NCBI GenBank assembly: GCA_018436725.1
Contig: JAHDKT010000044.1
Location: forward strand, 1 to 64,000
Source of the DNA: Synergistaceae bacterium
GTDB taxonomy: Bacteria > Synergistota > Synergistia > Synergistales > Aminobacteriaceae
Length of the DNA stretch: 64,000 bases
Direction: 5' to 3'
In this document: one piece after another, positions 42,792 to 50,316 of the stretch
Layout: each line of letters opens with the position of its first letter
How positions within the stretch are numbered: position 1 is the first letter of the stretch
Translations under genes and position numbers: made by a program
Notes under the pieces: generated by a model
Databases searched by the model: none
The model's input: only the letters and a program-made list of their open reading frames with translations
What the model was told of the DNA's origin: nothing

Positions 42792-43796
42792 TTACACATA
42801 AAGCCCTTCAAAGAGCGCCGACTCCTCCGGTACGGGAGAAGTACGGGCGAACTCCAGGGCTTCTTTCAGTTCGTCGTCGACCGTGTTTCTGATCGCTTCC
42901 AGCTCTTTCTTCGTCATCGCCCTCGCCTTGAGCACCTTGCTTTCGAAGCGAGGAATAGGATCGGTCTCGTCGAGGACTTTCTGCACCTCTTCTTTCGTAC
43001 GGTACTTCTCCGGATCGCCCACGTAGTGCCCTTTGATACGGTAGGTCTTGCACTCCAGAAGCGCAGGCCCTTCGCCTCGCCGCGCTCTTTCGACCAGATC
43101 CTTCGCCGCCTCGTACACCGCGAAGACATCGTTTCCGTCCACGATCACGCCGGGCATGCCGTAGCCGACGGCGCGGTCGGCGATATCGTCTACGGAGGTC
43201 GTCGTGCGGTACGGCGTCGTGGAAGCCCACTGGTTGTTCTCGCAGACGAAGATGACGGGAAGATTCCACGCCGCGGCCATATTCGCCGCCTCGTGAAAGG
43301 TGCCCCGGTTGGAAGCGCCGTCGCCGAAGAAGGTCACGGCGACCCCGTCCGTCTTCTGCATCTTGTGCGCGAGCGCTCCGCCCGCGGCCATGGTGAACCC
43401 GCCGCCGACGATACCGTTTGCGCCGAGCATCCCCACGCTGAAGTCGGCGATGTGCATCGACCCGCCCTTTCCCTTGCAGCTTCCCGTGCTCTTGCCGAAG
43501 AGTTCGGCCATCATCCGCTTCAGATCGGCGCCCTTGGCGATAGTGTGCCCGTGCCCGCGATGCGTGCTCTGGATGTAGTCGGTATTACTCAGGTTGGCCA
43601 TGACGCCGGCGGCGGTGGCCTCCTCGCCGATATACAGATGGACGAACCCGGGGATCTCGCCTTCGAGGAAGAATTTCTCGATCATCTGCTCGAAGTTCCG
43701 GATCGTCACCATAGTCTTATAAAAATATCTTAATACTTCCTTGTCGTATTGCGTCGGAGAAAGAGTCGTCTCTTTCCGTACAGGCTGCGCATACAT
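42792..43796 (-). CDS. 2-oxoacid/acetoin dehydrogenase complex E1 alpha subunit
   Basis: A 334-residue TPP-binding E1 alpha chain. STHRGHGHTIAKGAD is the cofactor pocket, the TPP/Mg motif runs from GDGASNRGTFHE to VCENN, and a phosphate-loop-like YRIKGHYVGDP lies near the C-terminus. Length fits the acetoin-dehydrogenase (AcoA) and short PdhA forms. Start ATG 43796, with GAGGTGATC upstream. It is the first gene of the array and lies 159 nt after a GntR-family regulator gene on the same strand. Confidence 0.93.
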   Translation of the reverse strand: MYAQPVRKETTLSPTQYDKEVLRYFYKTMVTIRNFEQMIEKFFLEGEIPGFVHLYIGEEATAAGVMANLSNTDYIQSTHRGHGHTIAKGADLKRMMAELFGKSTGSCKGKGGSMHIADFSVGMLGANGIVGGGFTMAAGGALAHKMQKTDGVAVTFFGDGASNRGTFHEAANMAAAWNLPVIFVCENNQWASTTPYRTTTSVDDIADRAVGYGMPGVIVDGNDVFAVYEAAKDLVERARRGEGPALLECKTYRIKGHYVGDPEKYRTKEEVQKVLDETDPIPRFESKVLKARAMTKKELEAIRNTVDDELKEALEFARTSPVPEESALFEGLYV

Positions 43797-43921
43797 ACAG
43801 ATCACCTCGTTGAAAGTCTGGTCTTTGTTCCGCAAACGGACCTCTTCACGGTCCTTTCCTTATGCGCGGTTCTCCGAAAACACGGCGCCCCCCCTTCCTC
43901 GAATCGGCCGCCGACTCTCCG

Positions 43922-43933
43922 CTGTCCGGACAG
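43922..43933. promoter_or_regulatory. 12-bp palindrome between GntR and E1 alpha genes
   Basis: CTGTCCGGACAG is a perfect palindrome about 125 nt upstream of the E1 alpha start and just after the GntR gene. It could be an operator for the dehydrogenase array or part of a weak transcript end; no T-run follows. Confidence 0.3.
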
Positions 43934-43955
43934 ACGCGGTTACCGCGAACAACTA

Positions 43956-44612
43956 TCAGTTACCCGCGCCGAGATTCCCCGGCATCGAGAGAACATTGCT
44001 CCTGCCCGTGAGCAGATGACGGTGCACGGCCTCCGCAGCGCCGTCTCGGTCGCCCTTGCGGACGGCGGCGGCGATACGGCAATGCTCGTCGTACGACCGC
44101 TCGACGCTTCCCGGCTCCCGGAGAACATTGGCCCCCATGGAGATGAAGCGGTCGCGAACTCGCTGGACGGTCTTGAAGATAAGCGAATTGGAGTAGATGC
44201 GGAGGAAATGATCGTGAAAATCTTTGTCGTAGCGGAGGTACTCCGAAACGTCGCCCTTGTCGACAGCTTCTTTCTGGAACACGAGATTGCGGTCCATCTC
44301 GGCTATTCGCTGCTCCGTCATGAACGGGATGACTTCCTTGATGACGAACTCCTCGATGGCCATCCGGAGCGCGAAGGTCTCGTTGACCTCGATCACCGAG
44401 ACTTCGGGAATCACGACGCCCCGATGCGGGTGGATCTCGACGAAGCCCTCCATCTGAAGCCGCTGAAGCGCTTCGCGGATCGGCGTCCTGCTCATGTGCA
44501 GCTCCGCGGCCAGCGAATTCTCCGAGATGGCGAAGGAATCGGAGGCTCCGCGCCGGAGCACCAGCGTCCGTATTGTCTCGTAGGCTTGGTCTTTCTTCTT
44601 CTCCCGCACCAA
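43956..44612 (-). CDS. GntR family transcriptional regulator, FadR/FCD subfamily
   Basis: A 218-residue repressor or activator. The N-terminal winged helix has the typical SENSLAAELHMSRTPIREAL segment (about residues 26-45) and ALQRLQMEGFVEI wing; the C-terminal all-helical FCD domain binds a small-molecule effector, usually an organic acid, and often a metal. It directly precedes the E1 alpha array on the same strand and is the obvious candidate regulator of it. Its own promoter is followed by four helically phased 11-bp repeats, which suggests autoregulation. Confidence 0.93.
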   Translation of the reverse strand: MVREKKKDQAYETIRTLVLRRGASDSFAISENSLAAELHMSRTPIREALQRLQMEGFVEIHPHRGVVIPEVSVIEVNETFALRMAIEEFVIKEVIPFMTEQRIAEMDRNLVFQKEAVDKGDVSEYLRYDKDFHDHFLRIYSNSLIFKTVQRVRDRFISMGANVLREPGSVERSYDEHCRIAAAVRKGDRDGAAEAVHRHLLTGRSNVLSMPGNLGAGN

Positions 44613-44640
44613 CGCTCACCCCTTTGAGGCGCTTTCTTGC

Positions 44641-44681
44641 ATACAAGCTAAATACAAGCTAAATACAAGCTTCATACATCT
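44641..44681. repeat. Four 11-bp direct repeats in the GntR leader (candidate operator array)
   Basis: ATACAAGCT recurs at 44641, 44652 and 44663, and a degenerate ATACATCT at 44674, each exactly 11 bp apart, so they lie on one face of the helix. The first copy sits within TTGCATACAA, close to the GntR-family half-site pattern. They occupy the region just downstream of the -10 box of the GntR promoter. Confidence 0.6.
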
Positions 44682-44684
44682 GAT

Positions 44685-44714
44685 AGGATACCCTTTTTGT
44701 TACGGAGATGTCAA
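44685..44714 (-). promoter_or_regulatory. Promoter of the GntR gene
   Basis: TTGACA (44709-44714) and TATCCT (44685-44690) on the minus strand, 18 bp apart, with the repeat array immediately downstream. Confidence 0.6.
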
Positions 44715-44794
44715 GAACCGATCTAAAAAAACTCAAAAAAATACGGCGAAAAAAAGGAAAAAGAAACCGCTCGCAGCACGCACGCGAATGTCTT

Positions 44795-44842
44795 CGAAAA
44801 AAGAGCGGATCCACCAAGACAGGGCGGAACCGCTCTTTTTCG
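44795..44842 (-). terminator. Bidirectional terminator after the M24-TRAP operon
   Basis: Inverted repeat CGAAAAAAGAGCGG/CCGCTCTTTTTCG with further inner pairing gives a long stem with T-runs on both strands, about 50 nt after the M24 gene stop. Confidence 0.85.
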
Positions 44843-44890
44843 AATAAATGCGCTGTATGTCGAAAAAACTCTACGTAGCCAAGAAAAAGT

Positions 44891-46027
44891 TTATCGGATC
44901 ACGTAGGGTTCGTAGGAAAGATCCGAGAGGCGACGGGCGCCGGTATCGGTCGATACATAACAGTCGGTGGAGACAAGTGTGATTCCGGAGGGAAGCGTAA
45001 CGCGCGGATGAATGTTCAGCCTCATGCCCGGTCGAATGACCGTCGAATCTCCGTGCACCAGCAGCGGAGGCTCCGCAATATCCAGGCCCTGGCCATGACC
45101 GTGCGGTTTTCCCGCATGCCGTTTCTTCAAAAAAACGCTCTGCAAGAGAATCTCGTCTATCAGATCGGCGATTTCACCCGCGGTCGTCCCGGGCTTGATC
45201 GCCTCGCCCGCAAGACGCTGGGCTTGGGAAACCGTCCGAAACGCGTCCTCCGCTTCCTGCGTCATCGTCTCCAAAGCGAAGGAGTGCATTACCTCTCCGA
45301 AGTACCCTCCCTGCGCGCTATGCTCAAGGACGACGACGCCGGAGTCGCCCTTTTTCCATATTTTCCCCTCCTGCTCCGCCGAGGGCAGGCTCCGGAGAAC
45401 GCCGCCTCCGAAGGCGGAGAGCCAGTACTGGTCTTCGCAGCTGTTTTTCGCCGCATAGAGAGAAGCCGTATTGATCGCGTCCAGCTCCCCGGCGCCTTCG
45501 ACGACACACTGCATATACACGTAGAAGATGTCCTCGTTGAACCGTATCGCACGTTCGGAGAGAGCGATCTCCTCGTCGCTCTTCACCATGCGCACCGCAT
45601 CGAGACTCTTTGTGAAGTCGACCATGGGGATGCCGTCCATGCACTCCAGAAGCGACAGATAGTACCCCGCGGACAGGGAATGCATTCCGTAAAAGCCGAC
45701 GGACTTGGAGCCGATGCCCCGAACGTACTCCGCGACTTTCCGTCCCGGCTTCGACATATCGATGCGGTCGACATGCTCCGCGGCGGGGAGGTCCTCCGCG
45801 CACTTCGCCCGTCCTTCGTCATGCGCGAAGTAGGCGACCGCTCCCTCAAGAGGGATGACCGCGAACTCCTCGAAAAACTGGAGATAGGCGTCGAGCACGT
45901 ACCTCAAGGCGCCGCGCCGGTCGCTTCGGGCGGAACATCCTACGACGAGAGCGTCCACTCGTGCGTCGGCCATCGCCCTGCGTATTGCGGAATGCCTTCT
46001 GACGATCTCCTCTTTCGATATGCGCAT
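44891..46027 (-). CDS. M24-fold (creatinase/aminopeptidase P-like) protein lacking most canonical metal ligands
   Basis: A 378-residue protein with an N-terminal creatinase-type domain (residues 1-150) and a C-terminal pita-bread domain. Of the five usual metal ligands (Asp, Asp, His, Glu, Glu) only the His in GHGQG is clear: the first Asp region reads VLEHSAQGG, the second GEVMHS, the TxEPG region NIHPR, and the last Glu region STDCYVS. This resembles creatinase, which works without metal, more than a dipeptidase. It overlaps nothing but lies 3 nt after DctM, so it is probably the enzyme that processes what the TRAP system brings in. Substrate unknown. Confidence 0.82.
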   Translation of the reverse strand: MRISKEEIVRRHSAIRRAMADARVDALVVGCSARSDRRGALRYVLDAYLQFFEEFAVIPLEGAVAYFAHDEGRAKCAEDLPAAEHVDRIDMSKPGRKVAEYVRGIGSKSVGFYGMHSLSAGYYLSLLECMDGIPMVDFTKSLDAVRMVKSDEEIALSERAIRFNEDIFYVYMQCVVEGAGELDAINTASLYAAKNSCEDQYWLSAFGGGVLRSLPSAEQEGKIWKKGDSGVVVLEHSAQGGYFGEVMHSFALETMTQEAEDAFRTVSQAQRLAGEAIKPGTTAGEIADLIDEILLQSVFLKKRHAGKPHGHGQGLDIAEPPLLVHGDSTVIRPGMRLNIHPRVTLPSGITLVSTDCYVSTDTGARRLSDLSYEPYVIR

Positions 46028-46030
46028 CCG

Positions 46031-47311
46031 CTATTTCAGCCCCATAAGCGTCGGCAGAAAGGTGATGATCTGCGGAACGAAGGTCATGAGCAGCAGGCTG
46101 ACGAAGCCCGCCACGATGAACGGCCCCATTTTCTGCAAAATCTCCTTCATCGATATCTTCGCGATATTGATGGCGACGAACAGATTGGAACCCACCGGCG
46201 GCGTCACCTGCCCCACGGCGAAGTTCGCCGTCATCAGCACGCCGAACGCGTAGACGCTGAAGCCCAGATTCCGGACGATCGGCAGCAGAATAGGCAGGAA
46301 GATGTAGAACCCGGAGACGGAATCGACGAAACAGCCCGCGATCAAAAAGATGACGTTCATCATCAGCAGCAGGACGTACTTGTTGTCCGATATCGACACC
46401 AGCGCGGCGGACAGCTCGGCCGCGACGCCGGAAGAGGACAAAATCCAGGTGAACGCCCCCGCGCACCCCATGATGAACATCACTATGGACGACGTCACCG
46501 CGGAAGCGACGAACAGCTCGAGCAGCTTCTTGAGTTTGATCTCCCTGTAGATGAAGACTCCTACGAAAAGTCCGTAGACGACCGCGACTCCGGCGGCTTC
46601 GGTAGGGGTGAACACGCCCCCGTAAATGCCGCCGAGGATGATGACGGGGGTCATCAGACCCCAGAACGCATCCTTGAACGTTCTCCATCGCTCCCGCCAG
46701 GACGCTTTCGGCAGTATTTTGATGTCCGTGTCCTTGCGCAGCATGAGCAAAGCGGCGACCACATAGGCAAGCCCCATCAGCAGGCCGGGGAAGATGCCCG
46801 CGATGAACATGGTGCCCACCGAAACCTCGGCGAGCATCGCGTAGACGACGAAGGGGATCGACGGAGGAATGACCATGCCGATTCCGCCTGCGGAGGCCAG
46901 CAACGCCGACGAGAAGTTCTTTTTATACCCGGCGTTCGTCATCGCGGGAATCAGCACGCTGCCCAGCGCCGCCACCGTGGCCGGTCCCGAGCCCGAGATC
47001 GCGGCGAAAAAGCAGGCGACAACGACGGTGACTATGGCCAGCCCTCCCCTTCTGTGCCCTACGCACGCCTGCGCGAAGAGCATCAGGCGCTTCGAGATCC
47101 CGGCGTAGTCCATAATGACCCCCGCCAGAATGAAGAAAGGGATCGCCAGGAGCGTATACCGGGCGACGGCGGCGTACATGATGCTCGGAAAGACCGACAG
47201 GGGATACCCCCCGTAGAGCATCCCGAGAGCCGCGGCGATGCCCATCGACGCAGCCACGGGGATATTGAAGAGAAGCAAGCCGAAGAAGGTACCCAACAGA
47301 ACCAGCGCCAT
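46031..47311 (-). CDS. TRAP transporter large permease subunit (DctM type), system 4
   Basis: A 426-residue polytopic inner-membrane protein with IPFFILAGVIMDYAG, CFFAAISGSGPATVAALG, PPSIPFVVYAML and GQVTPPVGSNLFVA, all family-typical. It forms the channel of the importer co-transcribed with the M24-fold enzyme. It starts one base after the DctQ stop, indicating tight translational coupling. Confidence 0.93.
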   Translation of the reverse strand: MALVLLGTFFGLLLFNIPVAASMGIAAALGMLYGGYPLSVFPSIMYAAVARYTLLAIPFFILAGVIMDYAGISKRLMLFAQACVGHRRGGLAIVTVVVACFFAAISGSGPATVAALGSVLIPAMTNAGYKKNFSSALLASAGGIGMVIPPSIPFVVYAMLAEVSVGTMFIAGIFPGLLMGLAYVVAALLMLRKDTDIKILPKASWRERWRTFKDAFWGLMTPVIILGGIYGGVFTPTEAAGVAVVYGLFVGVFIYREIKLKKLLELFVASAVTSSIVMFIMGCAGAFTWILSSSGVAAELSAALVSISDNKYVLLLMMNVIFLIAGCFVDSVSGFYIFLPILLPIVRNLGFSVYAFGVLMTANFAVGQVTPPVGSNLFVAINIAKISMKEILQKMGPFIVAGFVSLLLMTFVPQIITFLPTLMGLK

Positions 47312-47312
47312 G

Positions 47313-47807
47313 TCACTCCGCCCCTTCGCGGGCGGGAATCGCCCGAAACTCCTTGAATCCGGCCTGAATGGTCCGCAGGATCACAACCACCGCGCACACG
47401 GGAATCGCCGCCCCCGCCGTGGCGGCTGGGATTTTCATCCCCGGCAGAATCTGTTCGAAGCGTATCTGGTTCTGGACCATAAGCACTCCCTGATAAAAGA
47501 TCATGATAAAAAGACCTACGGAGCAGAGCGTGGCAAAAAGCACTGCGGCCTTTTTCGGCATGCGGGGCAGCAAGTCCGTCACCACGGTCAGGCCCGTATG
47601 GGAAACCCACTTGTATCCGCAGGCGATTCCGAACATGGTAACCCATATAAAGATAAGCAGCGTCAACTCCTCGGTATATGAAAACGGCGTCTGTGGGAAG
47701 AGATACCGGAAGACGACGTTCGTAAAATTCAGAGTTACCATAGCGATCATACCAAGCATCATGATAAATTCTTCAAATTTGTTAAACACCACTCGCGCTA
47801 TTTTCAT
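47313..47807 (-). CDS. TRAP transporter small permease subunit (DctQ type), system 4
   Basis: A 164-residue protein with four membrane segments and the usual PFSYTEELTLLIFIWVTMFG region (about residues 43-62). I use ATG 47807, with GGGAGG 6 nt upstream; an in-frame ATG at 47825 lacks one. An 8-bp stem with a long loop separates it from the receptor gene. Confidence 0.9.
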   Translation of the reverse strand: MKIARVVFNKFEEFIMMLGMIAMVTLNFTNVVFRYLFPQTPFSYTEELTLLIFIWVTMFGIACGYKWVSHTGLTVVTDLLPRMPKKAAVLFATLCSVGLFIMIFYQGVLMVQNQIRFEQILPGMKIPAATAGAAIPVCAVVVILRTIQAGFKEFRAIPAREGAE

Positions 47808-47840
47808 TGAACGCCTCCCAAGCAACAGCCCGCCTACGAC

Positions 47841-47878
47841 GACGGGAGACCGCTCTCATCCGGCCGCGGCCTCCCGTC
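47841..47878 (-). other. Intercistronic stem-loop between DctP and DctQ, system 4
   Basis: GACGGGAG/CTCCCGTC (47841-47848 with 47871-47878) with an inner G/C-rich region lies in the 81-nt receptor-permease gap, matching the position of similar structures in systems 2 and 3. Confidence 0.5.
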
Positions 47879-47888
47879 ACAAAGTTTC

Positions 47889-48890
47889 TTACTTGAACGT
47901 GTATCCGAAGACCTCGAAAAGCTCGGGGCTTATAACGTCCTTATACTGTGTGTAAATCGGCGCCGCCGCATCCTTGAAAGCCTGAATCTGCTCCGCGGAC
48001 AGCTCGGTCACGTCCAGTCCGTACTCTTTCTTCACCTTCTCGATATACTGGGCGTCGAGCTTCCTCTTCTCCGCCTTCTGAATCGCCATCGCCTCTTCCC
48101 CCGCAGCCTTGAAAATTTTCTTGTCTTCGTCGGAGAGAGAGTTCCACAGCTTTTCGCTCGCGGTGAAGATGACCGGGTCATACGAATAGTTCCAGAGAGT
48201 GATGAACTTCACCACTTCAAGAGTATTCTGCGTGATCAGCAGATCGAGGGTGTTCTCGGAACCGTCGATCGCGCCCTGTTGCAACGATGTGTACACTTCG
48301 GACTGGTTCATCGCTATGGGATCCGCGCCGAGAATCTTGAACAGGTCGACGTACATGGCGATACCCGGAACGCGCAGCTTCAGCCCCTTCAGATCCTCGG
48401 GCGATTTGATCGGAAGTTTCTTGTTCACGATCTGCCGGTACCCCGCCTCTCCAAGTCCGAGGCACACCGCGCCGGACTGCGAGACGAGTTCCTTGATCGC
48501 CTCGCCGCCCTTGCCCTCCATAACGGCATCGACTTCTTCGATGCTCGAAAGGAGGAAGGGGAAAGCGGGGGTCGCTATCTTGCGGTTGAAGTTCGACCAG
48601 AGGAGCGCGTCGTGCATGTGGAGATCCGTGGACCCCTGCTGCAGCATCTGGATACCGACGACCTGGTTGCCGCCGGAGAGTTCGTCGCTGCTGAAAATAC
48701 GAATTTTGTACCTTCCGCCCGTCCGTTCCTCGATCATTTTCACAAACGCATCCGCTCCGATATGCCAGTGGCTGGTCGCCGGAACCGCAGTACTGAACTT
48801 CAGCTCGACGACCTTATCCGCCGCAATTCCGGGATACGCAATGCCAAAAACACATATCAACGCCAGCGCCAATAGCAACCTTGTCTTCAT
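47889..48890 (-). CDS. TRAP transporter solute-binding protein (DctP type), system 4
   Basis: A 333-residue periplasmic receptor with a signal peptide (MKTRLLLALALICVFG, cleaved near GIAA). The core LKGLKLRVPGIAMYVDLFKI (about residues 148-167) has the conserved arginine, followed by LQQGAIDGSENTLD. The ligand is probably a carboxylate-bearing compound processed by the M24-fold enzyme of the same operon. A consensus promoter with an overlapping inverted repeat lies 57 nt upstream. Confidence 0.92.
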   Translation of the reverse strand: MKTRLLLALALICVFGIAYPGIAADKVVELKFSTAVPATSHWHIGADAFVKMIEERTGGRYKIRIFSSDELSGGNQVVGIQMLQQGSTDLHMHDALLWSNFNRKIATPAFPFLLSSIEEVDAVMEGKGGEAIKELVSQSGAVCLGLGEAGYRQIVNKKLPIKSPEDLKGLKLRVPGIAMYVDLFKILGADPIAMNQSEVYTSLQQGAIDGSENTLDLLITQNTLEVVKFITLWNYSYDPVIFTASEKLWNSLSDEDKKIFKAAGEEAMAIQKAEKRKLDAQYIEKVKKEYGLDVTELSAEQIQAFKDAAAPIYTQYKDVISPELFEVFGYTFK

Positions 48891-48939
48891 GAGCCACTCC
48901 CCCTTGATCAGATGATGTAGAGCGTTCGCACGTTCTGAC

Positions 48940-48967
48940 GATGCTGAATATAGACTCGCGCAGCATC
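48940..48967. promoter_or_regulatory. Inverted repeat overlapping the system 4 TRAP promoter (candidate operator)
   Basis: GATGCTG (48940-48946) and CAGCATC (48961-48967) form perfect 7-bp arms 14 bp apart, covering the spacer and -10 region, a placement typical of a repressor operator. Confidence 0.45.
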
Positions 48968-48975
48968 TTTGTCAA
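48947..48975 (-). promoter_or_regulatory. Promoter of the TRAP system 4 - M24 operon
   Basis: TTGACA (48970-48975) and TATATT (48947-48952) on the minus strand with a 17-bp spacer, close to consensus. Confidence 0.68.
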
Positions 48976-49069
48976 TCGATGAAAAGTTCCTTCGCAACAG
49001 TGAAAGGTCGTTGATTAAGAAGAAATTCCATATTACCTCCACCCGAGATATTTTTCGGAAATCAAGAGC

Positions 49070-49099
49070 TTGACAAACGCCTTCGTCGTTTGATATTCT
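49070..49099 (+). promoter_or_regulatory. Promoter of the FecCD-type ABC importer operon
   Basis: TTGACA (49070-49075) and TATTCT (49094-49099) with an 18-bp spacer lie about 100 nt before the binding-protein start. The 307-bp gap 48891-49197 holds the two divergent promoters and their repeats and no gene. Confidence 0.55.
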
Positions 49100-49114
49100 G
49101 CGCGTGTACGCGTA

Positions 49115-49132
49115 TGTTAGATATATATAACA
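49115..49132. promoter_or_regulatory. Inverted repeat in the leader of the FecCD-type operon
   Basis: TGTTA and TAACA arms with an 8-bp A/T spacer lie just downstream of the promoter. It does not resemble a Fur box; the binding protein is unknown. Confidence 0.35.
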
Positions 49133-49197
49133 CACGCGGCGCGGTCGCGTCATTATCAACGGAGCACTATTTTTGTACAACGAAAGGAGATCGCTGT

Positions 49198-50310
49198 ATG
49201 CGCCGGATGTTGCCCAACAGGCTTCGCGTCGTCGGAACAGGGATTTGCGCCCTGATGTTCGCGTGCTTTCTCATCTCTCCGGGAGAGGGAGCAAAAACCG
49301 TCGTCACGGATCAGGCCGGAAGAGAGGTAGTGATCGAAGGTCCGATCGAACGTATCGTCACCATTCCTATCCCCGCGGCGAGCATGGTGCTCGCCGTCGA
49401 CGGCTCTTCCGAGAAACTCGTGGGGATGAACCCGCTTTCGAAGACGGCCATGGAAGGGGAAATCCTCTCCGAATTCTTCCCGGAAGCTCTGAAGATACGC
49501 AGCGACATCGTTCAGGGAGAGGGCTTTCAGCCGAACGTGGAGACATTGATGAGCCTCGCCCCGGATATCGTCTTCCAGTGGGGGAACTTCGGAGACAATC
49601 TCTACACTCCTTTGCTGAACGCCGGGATGAAGGTGGCGCTCTTCAAGTACGGAACGCAGGAATATCTTGAAGGGTGGATAGAGACGTTCGGCGCCATCCT
49701 CGGCAAGCAGGAAAAGTCGGCGACGATTCTCGACTGGCATCGGAAGACCCGCGAACAGCTCGCGAAGAGAAGCGGCGCGATTCCCGATTCCGAAAAGCCT
49801 CGGACGCTCTACTTTCTTCGTTTTCTCGCAAACTATCAGGTCGCCGGAAAAAACACGCACAACGACGTTTCCATCGCGCTCGCCGGAGGGAAGAACGTCG
49901 CCGCGGAAGAGATCGACGGATTCGCCGCTGTGAACGAGGAACAGATTTTGCTTTGGGACCCCGAAGTCATCCTGCTCAACGGCTTCGAACGGGAGCTCTC
50001 CCCCGACCACGTGTACACCAACGAGCGCCTGAAGGGGGTTTCCGCCGTCAGGAACCGCCGCGTCTACAAGCTTCCCCTCGGAGGCTACCGCTGGGATCCT
50101 CCCAACCAGGAGACGCCGCTCATGTGGATGTGGATGTCCGCCGTGCTCCACCCGGGGCGAGACAAGTTCGATCTCGCAGGAGAAATGGAAAGAGCCTACG
50201 GGCTTCTGTACGGCAGAGCCCCCTCCCGCGATCAGTACGACCATATTCTCCTTATGGAGAAAAACAGGGGGAGCGCGCACTATGACGCTCTCTTCGGAAG
50301 GGCGAAGTAA
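49198..50310 (+). CDS. ABC transporter periplasmic binding protein, haem/siderophore/cobalamin type
   Basis: A 370-residue cluster-A-III (FepB/BtuF-type) receptor with a signal peptide (RRMLPNRLRVVG, core, cleavage near GEGA). VVTDQAGREVVIEGPIERIV (about residues 33-52) is the usual opening, and LAPDIVFQWG and LLWDPEVILLNGF follow. It captures a metal chelate or corrinoid in the periplasm. ATG 49198 has AAAGGAGATC upstream; a frame open from 49090 has no support. Permease, ATPase and an orphan follow in the same operon. Confidence 0.9.
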   Translation: MRRMLPNRLRVVGTGICALMFACFLISPGEGAKTVVTDQAGREVVIEGPIERIVTIPIPAASMVLAVDGSSEKLVGMNPLSKTAMEGEILSEFFPEALKIRSDIVQGEGFQPNVETLMSLAPDIVFQWGNFGDNLYTPLLNAGMKVALFKYGTQEYLEGWIETFGAILGKQEKSATILDWHRKTREQLAKRSGAIPDSEKPRTLYFLRFLANYQVAGKNTHNDVSIALAGGKNVAAEEIDGFAAVNEEQILLWDPEVILLNGFERELSPDHVYTNERLKGVSAVRNRRVYKLPLGGYRWDPPNQETPLMWMWMSAVLHPGRDKFDLAGEMERAYGLLYGRAPSRDQYDHILLMEKNRGSAHYDALFGRAK

Positions 50311-50316
50311 GCGATC

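Noticed and set aside
44641-44681. Short CRISPR-like array
   Set aside because: Repeats are 9-11 bp without unique spacers and sit at a promoter; operator sites fit better and no cas genes are present.
45008-47356. 782-codon open frame on the plus strand opposite the M24 and DctM genes
   Set aside because: Arg/His/Asp-rich antiphase sequence crossing two genes; no family resemblance.
48891-49197. Fur box at the FecCD-type importer operon
   Set aside because: I looked for the A/T-rich 19-bp Fur pattern with GATAAT repeats and found only TGTTA-N8-TAACA, which does not match.
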